Part shown: positions 45,576 through 56,783 of the stretch, one piece after another
Layout: every line of letters begins with the position of its first letter
Position numbering within the stretch: the stretch's first letter is position 1
Assembly: GCA_961205875.1 (NCBI GenBank)
Contig: OY540812.1
Location: 21,266,001-21,330,000 of the forward strand
Reading direction: 5' to 3'
Origin: Sialis fuliginosa
Lineage: Eukaryota; Arthropoda; Insecta; Megaloptera; Sialidae
Length of the DNA: 64,000 nucleotides
The notes under the pieces: model-generated
The model's input: the letters and a program-made list of their open reading frames with translations, nothing else
What the model was told of the DNA's origin: nothing
The model's database searches: none
Made by a program: the position numbers and the translations under genes

Positions 45576-47994
45576 AAATAAATAATTCATAGATCTAATA
45601 GACGAAAGTGGAACTGATAGATATTGATATATACCGAGTGTCAGGACCGTTTCCGGTAGAGTGCAAAAAGGTTCCCCTGCACTTTGGTGCCCGAACCCAA
45701 GGGCGGTAGCATTTTTTAATTTAATAATAGAAAAATTCTCAATCTCAAATTTTTTCAATCGACCAAATAAATTATCCCAAATGTTCGTAGATGTTGATAA
45801 ATAAGTTTATGAGAACGTCTAAGTTTTTAAAGTTCTATTTTTGCGTTTTTGTTTTCGTAAAATTTCTATATTTTTTATTTTTGTTGATTGTATCGTACAT
45901 TTATATTTTTTTAATATTGTATAGTACGCTACTAATAGCTCTTTAATATATCAACATATAAATGTAGATGGTTATAAGCAGGATAGATTTGAAAATTTGA
46001 TTGCGATATGTCTTAGATCGGCTTTATTGAACATCTTTAAAAATTGCCCGATTGAGGTAAAATGAAATATGTTGATTCTCTGAACTTTAAATGTCTGTAC
46101 ATAATTTGGATGTAGATTATATTTAGATTTATTTTGACTAATTAATACTGCAGCTTGGGGGGGAGGGGGCGTCAGTAACAGTACAGTAGTTTATCTATTT
46201 CAAATAGATAGTAAAGTTACCCCCCAAACTACGAAATGTAATAATATGTTAAAATAAATTTTAATTTAATCTACAGAGTTGTGTATGTATAGTACTTGTA
46301 TTTAAGTACTTTACCAAACACAAGAACTTACATTTGTACTTAAATATAAAAAAAAAATTATTTGTACTTTACGTAAATACATTTATTGAAAAGTATCATA
46401 ATTGTACTAATGAACTAAAATACATACATACCTCAATGCACTTAATTACTTCTATATTATACAAGTATTTTTTTCAATTTCAAATACATAGAAATGTAAT
46501 TGTAATTGCAAATTCATAAAAGTAAGTACAATTACAAAAAATACTTATGTTAAGTACATTTTTGTACTATAAAGTATTTGTACTTTTTCTTAAATACATT
46601 ATTTAGGAAATGTATTTGTACTTAATTACTTATAGTTGTTAGCGAAAGTAATTGTACTTGTAATTAAGTACATTTTTTATCCTTTTTAAAGTTTGTCAGG
46701 GATTTAAACAAATTATTTTATTAAAAAGAATGTATTATCAAATATAATTTTCTTGCATATGAAATAATTTTAATAACAATTCATATATTTGTATAAAGAA
46801 ATAATTTTGTGAAGTATAATTTAGTATTAAAAGTATTTTACCTTTAGTATTCAGGGGTGTAGTCAGGTTAAGAAGATACAGGTACAAGATGGTTCTATAT
46901 AACTTGAGGTAATTTCAAAACGGGTCACAAAACTCGCAAATCTGAAAATATTCATGCTCATAATTTTATTATACAAAAAACATTATTGTATAGAAAATTT
47001 ATATTGCATAGTTATAATAGTAACAGCTTTTATCCCCTCTCCCCCTTCCTCCTATTAATTTCAAGTAATTTGTAATGTTGATTGCAAATTTACTTTATAC
47101 AAGTGTTTTATTTTTCGATAATCAAATTATTAAATATTGGCTATAATATGTGTATTTTTGCAACATTATTTTGTGTTATCTCATCTCTACAAAAATACCA
47201 AAAATCAATAAACGCCTTCACTTGCGCTTTATCTAATCTAAAATTTATTTTTAGCATGGACCCCGCGAGGAGGGGCTTGACAGGACTCTAATCTGATCGC
47301 CCGATGTTATGAAGGGGCCTTGCGCGGCGACCAATTTTGTGCATCGAAAATGATTTAGCTAAGCATGTTGGTTTTATAGTGAAGTCACTGAAAAATTTGC
47401 GTAGGAAAAAGTTAGAAAAATAATTATTAAATATTTTTGTGCCACGTTGCCCTTAACCTTAGCGGTTTGGGAGACCATCAAACGTCATGGCCTTGAGACT
47501 TGCGTTAGGATTTGAGACAATCATGATTTACAGGGCTAAAATTGATATACATACAGATTGGATAGAAAAATATGAATCATTTATTGTATAGTCTACATTT
47601 TACAGCTTGAAATATTATAATTATGAAGAAAAAAATTCTTATAAATGTTCTGGTTATTTTCTAATTTACCTACATTTTTTAATAAATAGGATATTTTATC
47701 TTATAATATAGCACCGTTTTATAGATATAAATTATTTATATTAAAAAAAGTAAGAATTTAGTTTTAAAAACATATTCACTGGAAAAAAATTACATCAGGA
47801 AAAGAGAATTGCTTTCAAGAATAAAAATTCACTAAATAATAAATATAAGGATTTTATAATATTTTATAATATGCTGTTGCAGGTGCGTATGTACCCATTG
47901 CGGACATATTTTACCGAGGTAAAAGAGGCCCCCAAACTGGCAAAAATATATCAAAACCTGTTTTTAAATAATTTTTGTAAATACCTTTTTTGTA
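45576..47994. other. AT-rich DNA with TACTTGTA-rich repeat remnants
   Basis: 46280-46690 is dense in AAGTAC/GTACTT phrases (for example TAGTACTTGTATTTAAGTAC and AATTGTACTTGTAATTAAGT), also seen at 29765 and 50960. 46150-46225 has a G-run and CAAATAGATAG next to CTATTTC. 47255-47345 (CCCCGCGAGGAGGGGCTTGA) resembles 18757. No gene is seen. Confidence 0.45.
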
Positions 47995-48176
47995 ATGGAT
48001 CTTAGCTTCTGAGTGTAAGCCACGTCGATTTGATCGTGTTACGTCACACATTGCATTGGACATCTATGAGTACACTTTTAGAAAAGCCCTTAAGATGTCC
48101 ACTGTAATGTGTAACGAAACGTTGGCTGATAACACGACCAAATCGACGCGGCTTACACCCAGAAGCCAAGATCCAT
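47995..48176. mobile_element. MITE, ~182 bp, TIR ATGGATCTTRGCTTCTGRGT
   Basis: ATGGATCTTAGCTTCTGAGT then GTAAGCCACGTCGATTTGAT pairs in inverse with AAATCGACGCGGCTTACACC and CAGAAGCCAAGATCCAT. After a small gap TACACATTACAGTGGACATC-like blocks pair as well, leaving a loop of only about 40 nt. Nearly the whole element folds on itself. Confidence 0.75.
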
Positions 48177-50312
48177 ACCAAAATCACTACGGAAGAATTG
48201 TATACCTTTTTTTGTAATAATATAAATATTATTAAATATATGGTGTGAATTTTGAAATTTTCTAGTACATTTTTTTCCAAAAAAAAGTATGCTGCCTGAG
48301 GCTCACAACTATCATAACGCGCCAATCATGTATTTGTGAATTTCTTATAACAGTAGAAGCATTTTTACTGTAGCGGTAAGTAATACATGAGTTATTATTA
48401 ACTTACCTAACACTCGCAGAGTCACTAATCACTAACAGTGATTATAAATACAATATATTTGTAAGGAATTTAATTGTAGCTGTACTTGCAGAAAGTAACG
48501 AACACTCAGTAATGTTAGATGCGGTTCAGTCACCAAAAATACACCAATCTTATCATATTATATACTACATACATATTCTATATAAAACTTTAGTTAAGAT
48601 ATCTCTCTTCAAATAATTTTGATATTATTTATTAAAATACACGTGCATATATTAAATGTACCAATAATATATCTGTATTTAAATTACATATAAAATTATA
48701 ATTATTCTTCACTTATATATTTTATTTTATGAATATATTAAAAATTTTCGTCGACTATAGTACTTATATGAAATTGAATTTTTCCGAGATGGTTTTATGA
48801 TATATTAGATTTGGAAATTAAGTTACAATCTTTTATAAAACATGTCAAATTGAATTAAAATTGAAAATGTACAGGCAGTTTTGATAGACGAATGTGATTA
48901 TTAACTCTCCACCAAAATAAAAAGGCTTATGTGTTGCACACCTATTACATTTGTTTATATGTAGTTCTCTAATGCATCAACTGATTTCTAGCCCTCTAAC
49001 TGGAACTTCAAAAATGATAAATCAACTAATTACTATTTTTGCGATTAATGGAGGAAAATTTTTAAATATATGAGTGACATCCATTTCTCCCTCAAAAATT
49101 TGTTAAAATATTTTACCCTTTTTGTAATTTTGATTGGGGCTTTTTAAAGTTCTCAATTTTATTTTGAAATAAGTATTTGATCACGAAACCTTCAGCTTCT
49201 TAATCTATAGTATTTTCTACGTAACATATTATATGTAGTCATTAGGTGAAATCACTCAAGAATAATTGTTTTTATAATGACTTAAGCTGTTTTACCTTCT
49301 ATGTGTACTTAGATAATTTATTATTACAAGATTTCTTTATATTTCTATTGCCCAGTTTTATAAAAAGTATTTAATAATACTTATATACGTACAATCATCA
49401 GCCATACGGAGCGGAAACAGCAATTCCTTCCCTCTCCCTTTTTTATTTATTATTTTTCCATTAAAAATTGTGTTAATATTGGAAAGTAAAATTTAAAATA
49501 GAATAATAACAAATCTTTTTTAGCAACATATTTTGCAAAATAAGAACCTAAATAAACATAATATAAAAAATTGGTTAAAAAGACCCGAAGACCGAAGGAA
49601 ACATTGTATAGAAGCTGTGAAGTCAAGATAATGCCTTGAACTTCAGAGACTCACAGGAAGGAGATTGAGAGAACAGGAATGAATGGAGAGTAGGGATCAG
49701 TATTCTGCGACAGTCATAAAACGTCTATTTGTACAGTACAATAATATACACATACATGTAACACATACATATATATACAATATACATCAACATTGAACAT
49801 GGTGATTTAAAATTTATCTGATAATTTACCACTTATCAATGATTTTAGGAGAACCTGACATTAAGGGCACTAGAATATATCAACTTTATTAAAATGTCTT
49901 GCCAAGAGACTCAGTTTTAAAAAATTGACGATAATCAGTATATTTTAACATTGATGATTTTATTTATCTTTGAAATAGTTGAAGGTATACAATTGAGCTT
50001 CTTTATGAAAATAAAACATGAGAATTTTAATTAGATCAAGACGGTTTAAATATTCACGAGACACAAAGGAAAGTTACAAACCTAGTTTCGAATTTTTCAG
50101 GTTTTTGAGTGATTTTTTCAATTGTTGATCTTTAGAATGAACCACGTATTGACAATGGATTATTTTGTTTATATTGACAATGTTGATTATTGTTCAATAT
50201 CAATAATTAAAAGTAATAGTTCAATACGAGCAGAATTGCACATACTGTGTACTTAATCTGCCACCCTAAAGGTTAGAATCGCTTACAACAGATTCAAAAA
50301 TAAAAAATATTA
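48177..50312. other. AT-rich intergenic DNA
   Basis: No gene is seen. 49575-49720 is relatively purine-rich (GACCCGAAGACCGAAGG, GAAGGAGATTGAGAGAACAG) and could be a worn coding or LINE scrap, but no frame supports that. Confidence 0.4.
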
Positions 50313-50646
50313 ATGCCCGGTATTATAAAGGACCTAACAAAATTTGTTAGCTAGCAATTACATTCAAATGGGGTATTAATACTGTACTAGTATCTATGGA
50401 TTAGTTATGGAATTTAGAGCAGTGACACTTCAACTAATTGTAACACAGTTGGCATCTTTGACCGTACAAAATAATTTTCATAACATCACCACTGTTTTAA
50501 TACCGTTTGTATTTACCTTCAACGCGTGCGCGAAACTTGTCAAAGTCATCAACAAACTCCAAAAGAACTGTCATATAAGTTTGATATCTCAGTTGAAAAT
50601 GTTTGTTAGCTAACAAATTTGTTAGGTCCTTTATGATACCGGACAT
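50313..50646. mobile_element. MITE family A, copy 2
   Basis: ATGCCCGGTATTATAAAGGA at the left and TCCTTTATGATACCGGACAT at the right are the outer TIR, with TTTGTTAGCTAGCAAT/TTGTTAGCTAACAAA just inside. The middle matches copies 1 and 3 (TGTAACACAGTTGGC, CATCACCACTGTTTTAATAC). The plus frame inside it (50407-50613) is a by-product. Confidence 0.85.
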
Positions 50647-51689
50647 AAGACAAGCATCATCAGTTAGGGCGGAGCTTATATAGTTACATCATTTTAAATA
50701 AAAACACAAATATACCGTCCATTTCATTAATTAATTTTATATCAAATTTAAAAATTCAGAATATCAAATATTTATTGCCACAAAATTTACTTCTACAATT
50801 TTCAATAGATTACATAATAATTTAATCGCACAAATACCGATATGAATACTATAAACGAAGAGTACTTATTTATCTAGCAAATAAGTTTCTGTTTATAATC
50901 AAATGGGAGGAACCTACTATCTTTGTGATAAGCGAATCTATATGAAAACTGGTCGACCACTTCTGCATGGGACTCTACATAGAAATGTACTTAATTATTT
51001 TTGTAATATGTATTTTATTACTTTTGTAAAAATACTTAAGTACATTTTTGTAAATTATATTATTTGTACTTACAATGACTTACGTACATAAATACATACA
51101 TATTTTGGCAATATACAAATACTTCTGTAAGTACTTTATTGTGTACTTGTGTTATGTATAACACTGAATACGAGATACAAAATTTTAATAATAGTCAGGA
51201 TACAAAAGGATACATATGAATATTTTTTTAGAATCAGATTTACATATACATATAGTATAGTATATAAAAACATAACCCATATAATATGTATAACTAACGA
51301 TTTCATAAAATACTTATAACTGTATCTTTTATAAATGGAGAATTGAATCAACCTTGTTTTTCCTATTTTGGAAACATAATTAAATTGTTTGTAATCTTTA
51401 CCAAACTTTATTTAATTCTACTGTAATATGATAAACGTAGAACTTGATTCAAGTTTAATTAATTGCATATACCTTATACATTTAGGTAATAAAAACTTCT
51501 AAAGTTTATTTTCATGGCTTTATTATGTAATCAAGTTATATAAATTATACTGAAAAATAATAGTAATCGTTTAAATGTCCCTAATAAATAAACAAACAAG
51601 TGCTTCCCAAACTGTGTCGCTCCGAGGTGCCGAAAAAAATTCACAGAAGCACCACTGGATACAATTTTCGGATGAAATATTTTTTTCAT
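50647..51689. other. AT-rich DNA with TACTT-type repeat remnant
   Basis: 50960-51150 repeats the AAGTACATTTTTGT / GTACTTA composition of 46280-46690. A hAT-like end AAGTGCTTCCCAAACTGTGT lies near 51598. No gene is seen. Confidence 0.4.
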
Positions 51690-52050
51690 TTTACTTCCAT
51701 GTTCCGAAAAATCGTTTCTGAGATAAGGGCATATTCTGATTTTACTACCTTCAAAACTTAAATAAAAGTTGTTTTGCCGCATTAAGACTGTGCGTGTGTC
51801 TGTCAGAATGTAGAATTTTCTTTCGTTCGCGATAACTTCTATTCAAATGCACTACTTAGAATAAGATCTATTGATTTTGGTGCTGATCGGATGAGAGGTT
51901 TTGGAAATGTACGAAATTTTGCACATATTTTATGGTTATCATCGTCTATTTGTGTGTGTTTCACCGACTTTAATGAGACTTGGCACACTTGTAGTTCAGA
52001 GAAATCTAAAGGGCACGTATTTTTATACGTGTCCATATGGTCATTGAAGG
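51690..52050 (+). repeat. dispersed repeat, copy B (paralogue of 43700-44379)
   Basis: It matches copy A from TTACTTCCATGTTCCG through GACTTGGCACACTTGTAGTT, at roughly 70-75% by eye. The Helitron-like CTAG end of copy A is not present here. Minus-strand frames over both copies are not conserved as protein. Confidence 0.5.
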
Positions 52051-52084
52051 GGTGAAATCTACCCAGGGACTTGAATTTATTTAT

Positions 52085-52260
52085 GTTTTGGGTTCGGGTT
52101 TAGGTTCAGTATGGTGCAAATTATTTGGGTTCAAAAACCGTTGATTATTAAGAGTTCAGGTTCGTTTGTATTAAGTTTTCGTTTCGGATTCAGGTTGATG
52201 AAAAATATGGGATTTCCGAGTTTCGGATTCACGTTCAGGTTCAACTCCCTGAATCTACCA
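52085..52260 (+). repeat. degenerate GGTTCGG-type low-complexity repeat
   Basis: Irregular repeats of GGTTCGGGTTTAGG, TTCAGGTTCG, TTTCGGATTCAGG and CACGTTCAGGTTC follow each other. The period is roughly 6-12 bases and irregular. A similar GGTTCGG/GGTTCCGATT composition recurs at 59280-59360. It is not a TTAGG telomere array. Confidence 0.55.
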
Positions 52261-53428
52261 TCAGAATTTCATAATTTTTTCGTTATTGTTAAATAACATG
52301 AAAACGGTTTACCCTAACTAGAGAATTCATCACTTGAATATTTGTTTGTTACAAGTCCACAAAATTACTTTTGTGGTAAACGAACTTTAAAAAGTTTGTA
52401 CAGCAAATATTTATAGATAAACGGACTTAATATAAACAATTATTGGTGATATGAAACCCAATCTTGTTTTTTGTTACCATTTGAATAGTGAAAATTATCA
52501 ATATTTTATTAAAAATTCATTTTCTCTGCTTATCTCAATATTTTTCAAAAGTGGACTTGAAGCAGACAAATAATCGGGTGACGAATTGTATTGCATGTAT
52601 ATAAACATTATTTTTTACAAATAATTTGCTTACTCTTGTACGTGATGGAGATTTCTCATCCTGTATACTTTTGGTATATGATATTATGTTATATCTTCTA
52701 TATAAAATACAAACTTGTCAAAATAATTAAATTGAAATAATTTTCATTTCTTACTTTGGTTTTTACGAAGTGCCTCCAATTTTTTTCTCCCTGGCCTGCC
52801 CCCTTTAGAGAACTGGTTTTGATTTAATATATTTTTAATAGTTTTATTTAATAAAGTTTTCTGGCAATTTCTACTGAAAATTTTCATAAAAGAAATGACT
52901 ATGGAACATGAAAGTCATGCACGGTACTCCATACGTTTTTTATTCTGTCTAAAAAATAGCGTTACCTTTATAGAGGAAAAGTAAAGTATCAGTCCATCAA
53001 ATTTTACAATGCACTACCAAATAATTACAATGGTTAAATTCAATAAATGTAAAAAATGTATAATAAGTGAAAATTGCTTCTTTTCAATAGCAATATAATT
53101 TGTTCTTGTTGTAAGATATCAAAATTGTATTAGATCTTAGACTAGTTATCAGGGCGCCGACAATCAAGAAATTTTGGGAACCTCTGTTTTGAGCACTAAA
53201 TTAACACAAGTGAAGAAAAATGTAATAGTAGGTTTTTTAACATACAAACTTACAAGATGTCAATCTTAATTTCCCTAATTAAGTCGGTATAGATTATATA
53301 AATGAAAATGTAGCAACCAAATGTTTAACTACTTGTAAATTTTCAACTAAAATTACGGATGATAATGTAATATAAGGCCCTAATTATATTAAAAATATAA
53401 ACAACAAATTATGTTTATATGCAAGGTC
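52261..53428. other. AT-rich intergenic DNA
   Basis: I see no gene or clear repeat in this stretch before the retrotransposon remnant. Confidence 0.4.
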
Positions 53429-53666
53429 GTTTCAAATTTCAAACCCATATGGATCAAACAGCTATCGGATTATGCTGGTAAATCAAATCTAAATGTCCTT
53501 CAAAAGAGCTATACGAACAATGTTGAGTGCCCCTTGGTTTGATCTCAATTATATAGGTGATACAGCATATATTAAAATACCTGCAACCTGCAAGAAGCAT
53601 CGAGAAGTAAGTGAATATCCTGAAAATTCTAATCAACTAGCAACTCAACTGTTGAAAGAAAATTGA
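53429..53666 (+). pseudogene. jockey/CR1-like non-LTR retrotransposon, C-terminal remnant
   Basis: One frame reads PIWIKQLSDYAGKSNLNVLQ. The next frame, after a shift near 53490, reads MSFKRAIRTMLSAPWFDLNY, then IKIPATCKKHREVSEYPENS and NQLATQLLKEN before TGA at 53664-53666. The region after the reverse transcriptase in jockey-type elements has the conserved order KSNLxxLQRFQxKxLRxIxxAPWYVxN...L.IPTVxEEI...HPNxLA..LL, and the order and spacing agree closely. The reverse transcriptase itself is not visible upstream and the frame is broken, so this is a 5'-truncated, decayed insertion. Confidence 0.75.
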
Positions 53667-53920
53667 AAATACATATCATATTATGTAGAGTCAAAAGATT
53701 TAAATCGATTTTAGTCAAATACACATTTATTTAATTTTAGTTTAGTAACTTTAGAAGACTATCGTTATTAAACAATACAACACAGTGGTTCCAAACCTTT
53801 TTGGAGTCGTGGAACACTTTCAATTTTTATTTAAAAAAATGTAGGAAACATCATAATTAATAACGTTTTTAAAAGAGTGATATCGTCAAAAAAAATAACA
53901 ATACAAATATTATTATAAAA
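53667..53920. other. AT-rich DNA with a hAT-like end
   Basis: CAGTGGTTCCAAACCTTTTT near 53784 is a typical left end of a non-autonomous hAT element, but I found no right partner close by. Confidence 0.4.
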
Positions 53921-54256
53921 ACTATCGATCCGGTTTCGCTCCAATCAAATATAAATAAACAATAAACAATGAAATCATTCACATTTCGATACAGTATAGT
54001 ATCGAAAAATATTTTACTTAAGTCTGTCTTCGATCATTTTAGTACTGATCACCGAGTAAAGCGTGATCTAAACTTGCGCGATAATGTGATTACCTTAAGA
54101 TTTGATTGGACCGAGATCGTCCCGAGACCGGCTCGTTAATGTGTATATCATAAGATTTGATTGGAACGAGACCGGCTCTTTAATGTAAATATCATAAGAT
54201 TTAATTGCAGCGAGACCAGACCGAGACCGGATCGATAGTCTGGATCGACTCTAAAA
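53921..54256. mobile_element. MITE family B, copy 3
   Basis: ACTATCGATCCGGTTTCGCT then CCAATCAAATATAAATAAAC at the left and GAGACCGGATCGATAGTCTG then GATCGACTCTAAA at the right match the family at 16109. The right half holds three tandem copies of a GATTTGATTGGANCGAGACC block (near 54102, 54155, 54198), about 45-50 bp apart. Confidence 0.65.
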
Positions 54257-55295
54257 GTGAGAAAACATTTTGCAGTTGTTGAAAAAAACATTAGGTTTTC
54301 GAACTTCGAGTCAACCATTTTCATGTATATATGAAATATAATAGGCACCAAAAAAAAAATGAACCTGGAAGTGGATTCAGTTTACTCCGGGGGAATCCCT
54401 CTGGATGAAAATTCAAATAAAAGTTATTAAATAACGCAATTATATGAAGCAAATACTATGTAGTTTTTATTTGCTTTAATAACATGTAATTAATATCTTT
54501 CGAAAAGACAGAAATATAAAATAATAATAAAGTACGTGTACAGAGTATAGTTGTATATCATATACCTACATCTTACATTAGATTCGTCCTGATATCGAGA
54601 TATTACCTGCATTCTTAAAAAAATCTATAGCAAGAAATTGTTTTTTGATACGAAACCAAGCCAGCCCATCAATCTATAATATATACCATTAGATGCACAC
54701 ACACACAGACACACACGCAAGGTATATTTGATATAGGCACATCTAAACCAGATTTATTGAACACGATCGTATGTTCTGTGAATCGGAACAAATCGCATTC
54801 CTCTTCTTTCTAACCCAGTTTCTTCTAATAATAACTAAAACAGATAACAATAGGGAAGAAGATATCTTGAATTCTCCATTAGACCGTCACAGCACGTAAA
54901 TAAAAACAATAAAACGTCCGCCTTCCTCCCCACACCCCCTCCCACAAAGTCGTCATCCAACGCACTGTGGTCGCCCAGTTATGTCAGGCGATGACATCAT
55001 GTGTACAGTTCATTTGTGATGACATGTACACGATGTAAACGGTGTCATGAATGGTTGTGTGCATTGTGCAATGAAAATATTGGCATTAATTTATATTCTA
55101 AATGACTTTCCGTGGACTCCTTTACAATTATGGACCTTTTTATTTATTAAATTTTGTTCTTAACAAGAGGACTTTGTCGAGGGTAGTTTTAATATGGAAA
55201 TGATTTAATTTATATTATTTTCTCTCAATATTAAAATATGCCGTTTTATTATTTTGAAAATCGAACGGGTGACTTTTAAATTGTCTTAAGCTTTG
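54257..55295. other. intergenic DNA with (CA)n and a GC-richer patch
   Basis: An imperfect (CA)n tract lies at 54696-54718. 54915-55070 is less AT-rich, with pyrimidine-rich CCGCCTTCCTCCCCACACCC and an ATF/CRE-like GATGACATCATG (54989-55000), so it could be regulatory. No coding region is seen. Confidence 0.4.
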
Positions 55296-55466
55296 GCACT
55301 TTACAGAAACGGTCTCCGTCACCGCTTCGACCTTGCAAATCTATTATATGTGATTCAATACAAGTAGCATGTTAGCTGCGTCGAAACGGCGCTGCGTTTT
55401 AACGCATTTAACATGTATTAGATTTGCAAGGCCGAAGCGGTGACGGAGACCGTTTCTGTAAAGTGC
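55296..55466. mobile_element. MITE, 171 bp, ~65-bp near-perfect TIRs
   Basis: GCACTTTACAGAAACGGTCT then CCGTCACCGCTTCG, CCTTGCAAATCTA is matched in exact inverse at the right end, with only one or two differences over about 50 bases (GACCTTGC against GGCCTTGC). A further CATGT/ACATG pair closes toward a ~60-nt GC-rich loop (GCTGCGTCGAAACGGCGCTG). Flanks TAAGCTTTG and TAAGGCTTT may be an imperfect duplication. Confidence 0.8.
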
Positions 55467-55556
55467 TAAGGCTTTATGTTTTTTTATTAAAACCAAAAAA
55501 TATGATTTTTTGAATTATTTATTAAGTACAGTTAAGGCAAACTCAAAAATACATTT

Positions 55557-55869
55557 ATGTCCGGTATTATAAAGGAGCTAGCAAGCACTTTCAATAAATG
55601 GAGTATTAATTCGGTGATAATATCTATGGATTAGCTGTGGAATTTAGAGTAGTGATACTTCAACTTATTGTAACACAGTTGGCAACTCTGACCCACTCTG
55701 ACCGTACAAATTAATTTTCATAATATCGCCACTGTTTTAATACCGTTGGTGTTTATAACACGCGTGCGCGAAAATTGTCTAACACTTCATGAAACTTAAG
55801 GTTAGAAACCTCATTTGAAAGTGCTTGCTAGCTAGCAAATTTTGCTAGCTCCTCTATAAAACCGGATAT
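55557..55869. mobile_element. MITE family A, copy 3
   Basis: ATGTCCGGTATTATAAAGGA at the left and CTATAAAACCGGATAT at the right are its ends. The right inner block TTGCTAGCTAGCAAATTTTG is intact, while the left inner block is shortened (GGAGCTAGCAAGCACTTTC), a small deletion relative to copy 1. It contains a local duplication GACCCACTCTGACC. Confidence 0.8.
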
Positions 55870-56234
55870 TATTTTTTATAAATTTTAAGCAGGATCCAAA
55901 TTTATCATTGGTTTTTAAATTCTTCTTCGAGTTTGGTTGTTCATACCTGAAACAATATTGATTTCTTTATTTCCTTAGTTAAATTCTTCACCCTGCAGAT
56001 ATGTTTTATGGTTAAATTATAGTATAATATATATGATATATAGGTACTAAACATATCAATTAAAAGTAATCCATAAATATGTAACATGATAACCCTAACA
56101 GTAAGTGTAATTTATAACTGATGCTAGAAGACAAATAAGACCCTTTTGAACATAGTTACGCATATCTACATTAGCTCTAAAATGGTTAGTGTTAATGAAA
56201 TATTGTGGATATTAGAAATGTATATACATATAAT
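55870..56234. other. AT-rich intergenic DNA
   Basis: I see no gene or clear repeat here. Confidence 0.4.
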
Positions 56235-56775
56235 CAGGGGTGTGCTGGAGCCGGCTCGCACGAGCTCGCGCTAGCCAGTTGTGAAGATTTTGGAAAATCG
56301 GCGAGCCGGTTGTTAAATTATTCCGCAAATAAAAGCTGAGACTATTTTTATGTTTTTTTTTTCACGCGGTATCAGTTGGTTTCGTTTCTACTACAAACGC
56401 TACATACCATGTTTTGCTCTTTTCCTCAGTTCTGCTAATCTTTTTTAAATTTGTGTTCTAAAAATTTAAGAATAAAAAAAGAACTTTAAAAGTGCATTCA
56501 TTCTATTTTTTCGGTATGTGTAGCTCAGAGGGTGTTGATGTTGAAGATAGACCCTACCTTCCCGTATAATTATTTACTCATAATGAGCTAAGGAATCAGC
56601 TCTTAAAATATCTGTATCCCAAACAGATCACCCTGTATATAATATCATATTTGTACTATTCGTAAGTTATATTAATTTATGCATATTCGGATACTATTTT
56701 CGGAAACTGCACCAGAGTAAAGCTTTTTTTTATATATAGCGAGCCGGTTGTTAAATGTTTGGTAACACACCTCTG
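56235..56775. mobile_element. hAT non-autonomous element, 541 bp, TSD CATATAAT
   Basis: CAGGGGTGTGCT at the left and AACACACCTCTG at the right form a hAT-type TIR, bounded by a perfect 8-bp duplication CATATAAT (56227-56234 and 56776-56783). A GCGAGCCGGTTGTTAAAT motif occurs near each end (56310 and 56739) in the same orientation. A CACCCTGTATATAAT segment inside suggests a second small element. No transposase frame. Confidence 0.9.
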
Positions 56776-56783
56776 CATATAAT

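Noticed and set aside
49575-49720. Possible LINE coding scrap (purine-rich stretch)
   Set aside because: No frame gives a family motif across more than a few residues.
50407-50613. 68-codon frame MEFRAVTLQL
   Set aside because: It lies wholly inside MITE family A copy 2 and is not conserved as protein in the other two copies.
52085-52260. Possible telomeric repeat (GGTTTAGG-like words)
   Set aside because: Insect telomeres are regular TTAGG arrays. Here the words are irregular and mostly GGTTCGG or TTCAGG.
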